A stretch of DNA of 16,820 nucleotides from JBGOUV01 sp041477815. Its GTDB lineage: Bacteria; Acidobacteriota; Terriglobia; Bryobacterales; JACQDG01. A program made the position numbers and the translations under genes. Shown in pieces: positions 13,922-16,820 of the stretch. Within the stretch, counting starts at the first letter, position 1. Every line of letters starts with the position of its first letter. Below the pieces are notes generated by a model. The model was not told where the DNA came from. It did no database searches and worked only from the letters and a program-made list of their open reading frames with translations. The stretch spans positions 1 through 16,820 of the forward strand of contig JBGOUV010000112.1 in NCBI GenBank assembly GCA_041477815.1. Direction: 5' to 3'.

Positions 13922-14397
13922 GCCAAACGTGGCGGGCGCTGGCATATTTCCAGCCAATACCGCTCCAGGTCATGCAACACCGACTGCAACCGATCGAAAT
14001 CCGTGGGCTTTTGTACGTAGGAGTTGATCCCGAGGGAGTAACAGGTAGCCACGTCCTCGTCGCGGCAGGAGGTCGTAAAGGCCACCACGGGGATGGATCG
14101 GAACCGCGGGTCGGCCTTCAGCTTGGCGGCCACTTCTTTGCCCCCCAGCCGGGGCATGTTTAAGTCCATTAGAATCAGGTCGGGACGGGGTGCTAGCGAC
14201 GGGTCGGCGTAACGGCCGAGCCGGTACATATAATCGAGAGCCTGCTCGCCATCCCCGACCATCTCGAGGCGCTTGACCACCGGTGAGGCCAGCAGCGCCT
14301 CCTGGATGAGGATCTGGTCGCCGATGTCATCCTCCACCAGCAAGATTACCGGGACACCGCTTGGGGTGACTGGCTTGGGCGGGGTGGAGCACGGCAT
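13918..14397 (-). CDS. Rcp1-like response regulator
   Basis: The protein has 159 residues. It has VILLVEDDIGDQILIQEAL (D23, D24), a long insertion with DGEQALDYMYRLGRYADP, phosphoacceptor D78 in LILMDLNMPRLGGKEV, T108 in VVAFTTS, and K130 in YVQKPTDFDRL. This is the Rcp1 group, the regulators paired with cyanobacterial-type phytochrome kinases. ATG 14397 is favoured over 14403 because AGAGGA on the minus strand lies 5 nt before it but directly abuts the other. First gene of the three-gene regulator-kinase operon. Confidence 0.93.
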   Translation of the reverse strand: MPCSTPPKPVTPSGVPVILLVEDDIGDQILIQEALLASPVVKRLEMVGDGEQALDYMYRLGRYADPSLAPRPDLILMDLNMPRLGGKEVAAKLKADPRFRSIPVVAFTTSCRDEDVATCYSLGINSYVQKPTDFDRLQSVLHDLERYWLEICQRPPRLA

Positions 14398-14443
14398 CAC
14401 CATCCTCTTCGACAGAATTCGGAATAAATGGTAAAGAATTACC

Positions 14444-14477
14444 GGACAGGCCGGAGACCAGGCCCGGAGACCTGTCC
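14444..14477 (-). terminator. Hairpin after the 2-hydroxyacid dehydrogenase gene
   Basis: GGACAGG (14444-14450) and CCTGTCC (14471-14477) are perfect complements; CCGG pairs can extend the inner stem. The internal sequence also holds a direct repeat, CCGGAGACC. On the minus strand it begins at the TAG stop of the dehydrogenase and is followed by GGTAATTCTTTACC, moderately T-rich. It probably separates that gene from the regulator operon. Confidence 0.5.
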
Positions 14478-15397
14478 TACTCCACGTTGGCCAGAGTCTG
14501 TTCGGCGATTTGCTGGGCTGCTTCGTAAGTGATGCCGGCCACGTGCGGGGTCAAAATTACCTGCTCCAGGCGGCGCAGGGGACTCTCTCCCAGAGGCTCA
14601 CGCTCGAAAACGTCCACCCCCGCTCCGGCCAGGCGCCCGGAAGCCAGAGCTCGGCACAGCGCTGCCTCATCGACCACCCCGCCCCGGGCGGTGTCGAGCA
14701 GCAACGCTCCCGGCTTCATGCGCCCGAACTGCGGGTCGCTCATCATATGCCGGGTCAGGGAAGTCAGAGGCACGTGCAGCGTCACTACGTCCGACTGCCC
14801 GAGCAAGGCGTCCAGCCCCAGAACTTCCACCAGGTGCTCGCGGCAGAAGTCGGGATACTCCACGATGTCATTGGCGATCACCCGCATGCCGAACGCCTGG
14901 GCTCGTAGGGCCACTTGTTTGCCGATGTTCCCCAGTCCGATGATCCCCAAGGTCCGGCCGTACAACTCGTGCCCCACGGTCACGCGCCAGCCCCCTTCCC
15001 GGACTGTCCGCTCGGCTTCTTTCAATCGCCGGGAGAGGCTCAACAGCATCCCCAGGGTCATTTCGGCCACGGAAATGGCATTGGCTCCCGCGGCGTTGCG
15101 GACCACGATCCCGCGTTCGGCGGCCGCCGCCAGGTCGATATTGTCCACTCCTACGCCGTACTTGCAGATCAACCGGAGCTGTGGGGACGCTTCCATCACC
15201 CGCCGCCGGACGGGGGCGTTTCCTACGATGTAAATCTCTACGTCTTGCAGGAGGCTCAGTAGCTCGTCGTCGGTGAGTTGCTCGTCTGAGCGGTTCAGCC
15301 AATAAACCTGGAAACCCTTCGCCTCGAGTTGGGCGATGCACCAGTTGACGGCTTCACGATAGATCGGACTAACGGTAATGAGAATTTTCCTGGACAT
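14477..15397 (-). CDS. D-2-hydroxyacid dehydrogenase, phosphoglycerate dehydrogenase-like
   Basis: This 306-residue NAD-dependent oxidoreductase starts MSRKILITVSPIYREAV. The nucleotide-binding motif is GLGNIG at 154-159 (IIGLGNIGKQVA), with acidic D177 in position to favour NAD. Catalytic residues are R238 (DTARGGVVDE), E267 and H285 (LTPHVAG). The N-terminal substrate domain has CKYGVGVDNID, typical of SerA-like proteins, but there is no C-terminal ACT domain. It may reduce or oxidise a 2-keto/2-hydroxy acid other than phosphoglycerate. The frame remains open upstream of 15397, but that part is glycine-rich and overlaps the divergent ORF. Only 24 bp separate the two divergent starts. Confidence 0.9.
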   Translation of the reverse strand: MSRKILITVSPIYREAVNWCIAQLEAKGFQVYWLNRSDEQLTDDELLSLLQDVEIYIVGNAPVRRRVMEASPQLRLICKYGVGVDNIDLAAAAERGIVVRNAAGANAISVAEMTLGMLLSLSRRLKEAERTVREGGWRVTVGHELYGRTLGIIGLGNIGKQVALRAQAFGMRVIANDIVEYPDFCREHLVEVLGLDALLGQSDVVTLHVPLTSLTRHMMSDPQFGRMKPGALLLDTARGGVVDEAALCRALASGRLAGAGVDVFEREPLGESPLRRLEQVILTPHVAGITYEAAQQIAEQTLANVE

Positions 15398-15421
15398 GAG
15401 AAGTGAGTCGATGAGTCTAGC

Positions 15422-15652
15422 ATGACCATAAACGCCACCGCCTTGACCGCCCTCGCCGCCGCCTCCGACCAAGTGGACCGGATCGCTGCGAGGATCAGTC
15501 GCGCGGGACTGGACAGCCCCGGCGGGGACGTCGTCGACCTTAGCGAGGAGATGGTCGGGCTACTGGCGGCTCGGACCGCTTTTCGGGTGGCCCTACAGAT
15601 TGCCCGGACCGGGGATGAGATGGCCGCGCACACCTTGGATCTGCTGGGTTAA
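15422..15652 (+). CDS. Small protein resembling the flagellar rod C-terminal domain
   Basis: The protein has 76 residues. The C-terminal half, DVVDLSEEMVGLLAARTAFR and VALQIARTGDEMAAHTLDL, resembles the C-terminal domain of flagellar rod/hook proteins (family pattern: VDLAEEMV-LI-AQ-AF--N-KV--T-DEML). No other flagellar gene is in the window. The N-terminal half is a predicted helix (TALTALAAASDQVDRIAARI). It may be a stand-alone member of a small family or a relic. Start at ATG 15422 has only a weak ribosome binding site. Its TAA stop shares TTAA with the convergent dehydrogenase stop. The resemblance is by eye and the function unknown. Confidence 0.65.
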   Translation: MTINATALTALAAASDQVDRIAARISRAGLDSPGGDVVDLSEEMVGLLAARTAFRVALQIARTGDEMAAHTLDLLG

Positions 15653-16560
15653 TCGACCAGGTTCAGGGGCCGGCCGGCCAGGAAGGCTTCCACATTTTCA
15701 ATGCTGAGGTCCAGGAGGCGCTGGATCGCGTCCTCGGTACCCCACGCCACGTGGGGGCTTACGAAGACCCGGGAATGGTGTAGGAGGGGGGAGTCGGGCG
15801 GCGGGGGCTCGGGGAAGAAGACATCGGTGGCGTAGGCGGTCAGGGGACCGGAGTCGAGAGCGGCCAGGAGGGCCGGCTCGTCTACCAGGGCGGCGCGGCT
15901 GATGTTGACCAGTACGGCGCCCGGTTTCATGGCGGAGAAGACTGTGGTGGTGAAGCGGCCTCGGGTGTCGGGGGTAGCCGGCGCGGCCAGGATCAGGAAA
16001 TCGCTCTCGCGGAGCAGTTGGTCGAAGGGCGTGGACTGGGGGTGCCGGGTGGTGGCCAGGACCTTCATGCCGAAAGCCGCGCCGAGTGAGGCGATACGGC
16101 TCCCGATGCGGCCATGGCCGAACAGGCCCAGCGTCTTGCCGCGGAGACCGAGGGTGGGGTAGGCGAGGGCGGTGCTCCACCCGCCCTGCTGCAGGACAGG
16201 GCGGCCTTGCTCAAGACGCTTGGTGACGGCCAACAGCAGGGCCAGGGCGTGCTCGGCTACGGCGTCGGCGCAGAAGTCCGGCACGTTGGAGATCTGGATG
16301 CCGCGACGGCGGGCGGCGGCTACGTTGAGGGCGTCGGTGCCCGCGCCCTGCACCGAGATCAGACGGCAGCGGTCAAGGTAGGGGAGGATATCGAGGTGGA
16401 GACGCGGGGTCACCAGGAGGATTTCGGCGCCCCGGCATTGCTCGCCGAGCCCCGGATCGGCCAGCACCGCATCGAAGTAATGGAGGTCGCCCAGACGTCG
16501 GAGGCGGCCCTTTTGGGCGTCCGACAGGGGCTGGAGCGAGATGGCGTGAATCCGGGCCAT
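15649..16560 (-). CDS. D-2-hydroxyacid dehydrogenase family protein
   Basis: The protein has 303 residues from ATG 16560; the frame stays open upstream but runs into the divergent [2Fe-2S] gene. Motifs: LGLFGHGRIGSRIA with GHGRIG at 148-153, catalytic R222 (NISRAALVDE), E251 (VFFPEPPPPDSPLL) and H270 (SPHVAWG). The substrate domain has ISVQGAGTDALNVAA in place of the more usual YGVG-D-ID, so its substrate probably differs from that of the dehydrogenase at 14477-15397. TAAAAT on the minus strand (16571-16576) is a possible -10 close to the start. Glycerate/hydroxypyruvate-type activity is possible but not provable. Confidence 0.88.
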   Translation of the reverse strand: MARIHAISLQPLSDAQKGRLRRLGDLHYFDAVLADPGLGEQCRGAEILLVTPRLHLDILPYLDRCRLISVQGAGTDALNVAAARRRGIQISNVPDFCADAVAEHALALLLAVTKRLEQGRPVLQQGGWSTALAYPTLGLRGKTLGLFGHGRIGSRIASLGAAFGMKVLATTRHPQSTPFDQLLRESDFLILAAPATPDTRGRFTTTVFSAMKPGAVLVNISRAALVDEPALLAALDSGPLTAYATDVFFPEPPPPDSPLLHHSRVFVSPHVAWGTEDAIQRLLDLSIENVEAFLAGRPLNLVD

Positions 16561-16626
16561 GGCGGTCTTGATTTTACCCCTGGTTTGTCGCATGATGTTA
16601 TCCGCCCATTTCGAAGGAGCCTCACC

Positions 16627-16820
16627 ATGGAGAAAGCGATCCGCGTCAATGTCAACGGCAAGACCATCGAGGCGGCGGTGGAGCCGCGCCTGCTGCTGGT
16701 CCACTTCTTGCGGGAGGTGATGGGTCTCACCGGGACCCATATCGGCTGCGAGACCACGGTATGCGGCGCCTGCACGGTGCTGCTCGAAGGCCGCGCGGTG
16801 AAGTCGTGTACGGTGCTGGC
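16627..16820 (+). CDS. [2Fe-2S] subunit of a molybdenum hydroxylase (CoxS/XdhC-type small chain), partial
   Basis: The start is present and the gene runs off the window end (about 64 codons seen). It begins MEKAIRVNVNGKTIEAAVEP, then LLLVHFLREVMGLTGTHIGC and ETTVCGACTVLLEGRAVKSC, the plant-ferredoxin-type first [2Fe-2S] site of carbon monoxide dehydrogenase/xanthine dehydrogenase small subunits. AAGGAG lies 7 nt before ATG 16627. The 66-bp gap to the divergent dehydrogenase holds only weak promoter matches (for example TTTACC 16573-16578 and TGTTAT 16596-16601). Medium FAD and large molybdopterin subunits are expected downstream outside this window. Confidence 0.92.
   Translation, partial: MEKAIRVNVNGKTIEAAVEPRLLLVHFLREVMGLTGTHIGCETTVCGACTVLLEGRAVKSCTVL

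Overview
The window is about 16.8 kb of high-GC bacterial DNA. It is dense with genes and has short intergenic gaps. A glycosyltransferase and a lipid A-type exporter imply a Gram-negative envelope. The gene order YicC - gmk - rpoZ - coaBC - family-4 UDG, with Uma2 and D-glutamate-deacylase-type proteins nearby, suggests Acidobacteriota (Bryobacterales/Solibacter-like). That placement is an inference from gene content; no rRNA or marker comparison was possible.

Positions 221-7161 (+) hold a nine-gene, co-oriented run with ATGA/GTGA overlaps or very short gaps: Trm112-like zinc protein, GT9 glycosyltransferase, MsbA-type ABC exporter, YicC RNase, guanylate kinase, RNA polymerase omega, CoaBC, Fe-S uracil-DNA glycosylase, and a small PCP_red-like helical protein. 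It combines envelope assembly with core nucleotide, coenzyme A, transcription and repair functions. The only notable internal gap (92 nt, before gmk) contains a perfect inverted repeat.

Positions 7191-8014 (+) carry a HigBA toxin-antitoxin module with a good sigma-70-type promoter, a leader hairpin covering the toxin ribosome binding site, and a toxin lacking the usual N-terminal dozen residues. A tRNA-Leu(CAA) with an encoded CCA end follows. Positions 8015-8325 hold no intact gene but may contain a decayed small gene on the minus strand.

Positions 8326-11047 hold a Uma2-family protein (-), a divergent exported amidohydrolase (+) of the D-aminoacylase/D-glutamate deacylase type, and a GNAT acetyltransferase of the phosphinothricin/ArsN1 type. 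The divergent pair appears to be transcribed from closely spaced -10 boxes that leave almost no leader.

Positions 11107-14397 form a two-component cluster. A minus-strand operon encodes an Rcp1-like response regulator, a second single-domain regulator and a REC-PAS-histidine kinase. It converges on a plus-strand regulator with an unrecognised C-terminal region. Three near-identical palindromes (TGGCAA-NN-TTGCCA) lie between the convergent ends.

Positions 14477-16820 hold two minus-strand D-2-hydroxyacid dehydrogenases on either side of a small plus-strand ORF resembling a flagellar rod C-terminus, then the start of a [2Fe-2S] subunit of a molybdenum hydroxylase that runs off the window. I found no CRISPR array, intact insertion sequence or prophage. 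The most system-like features are the two-component cluster with its iterated palindromes and the HigBA leader.
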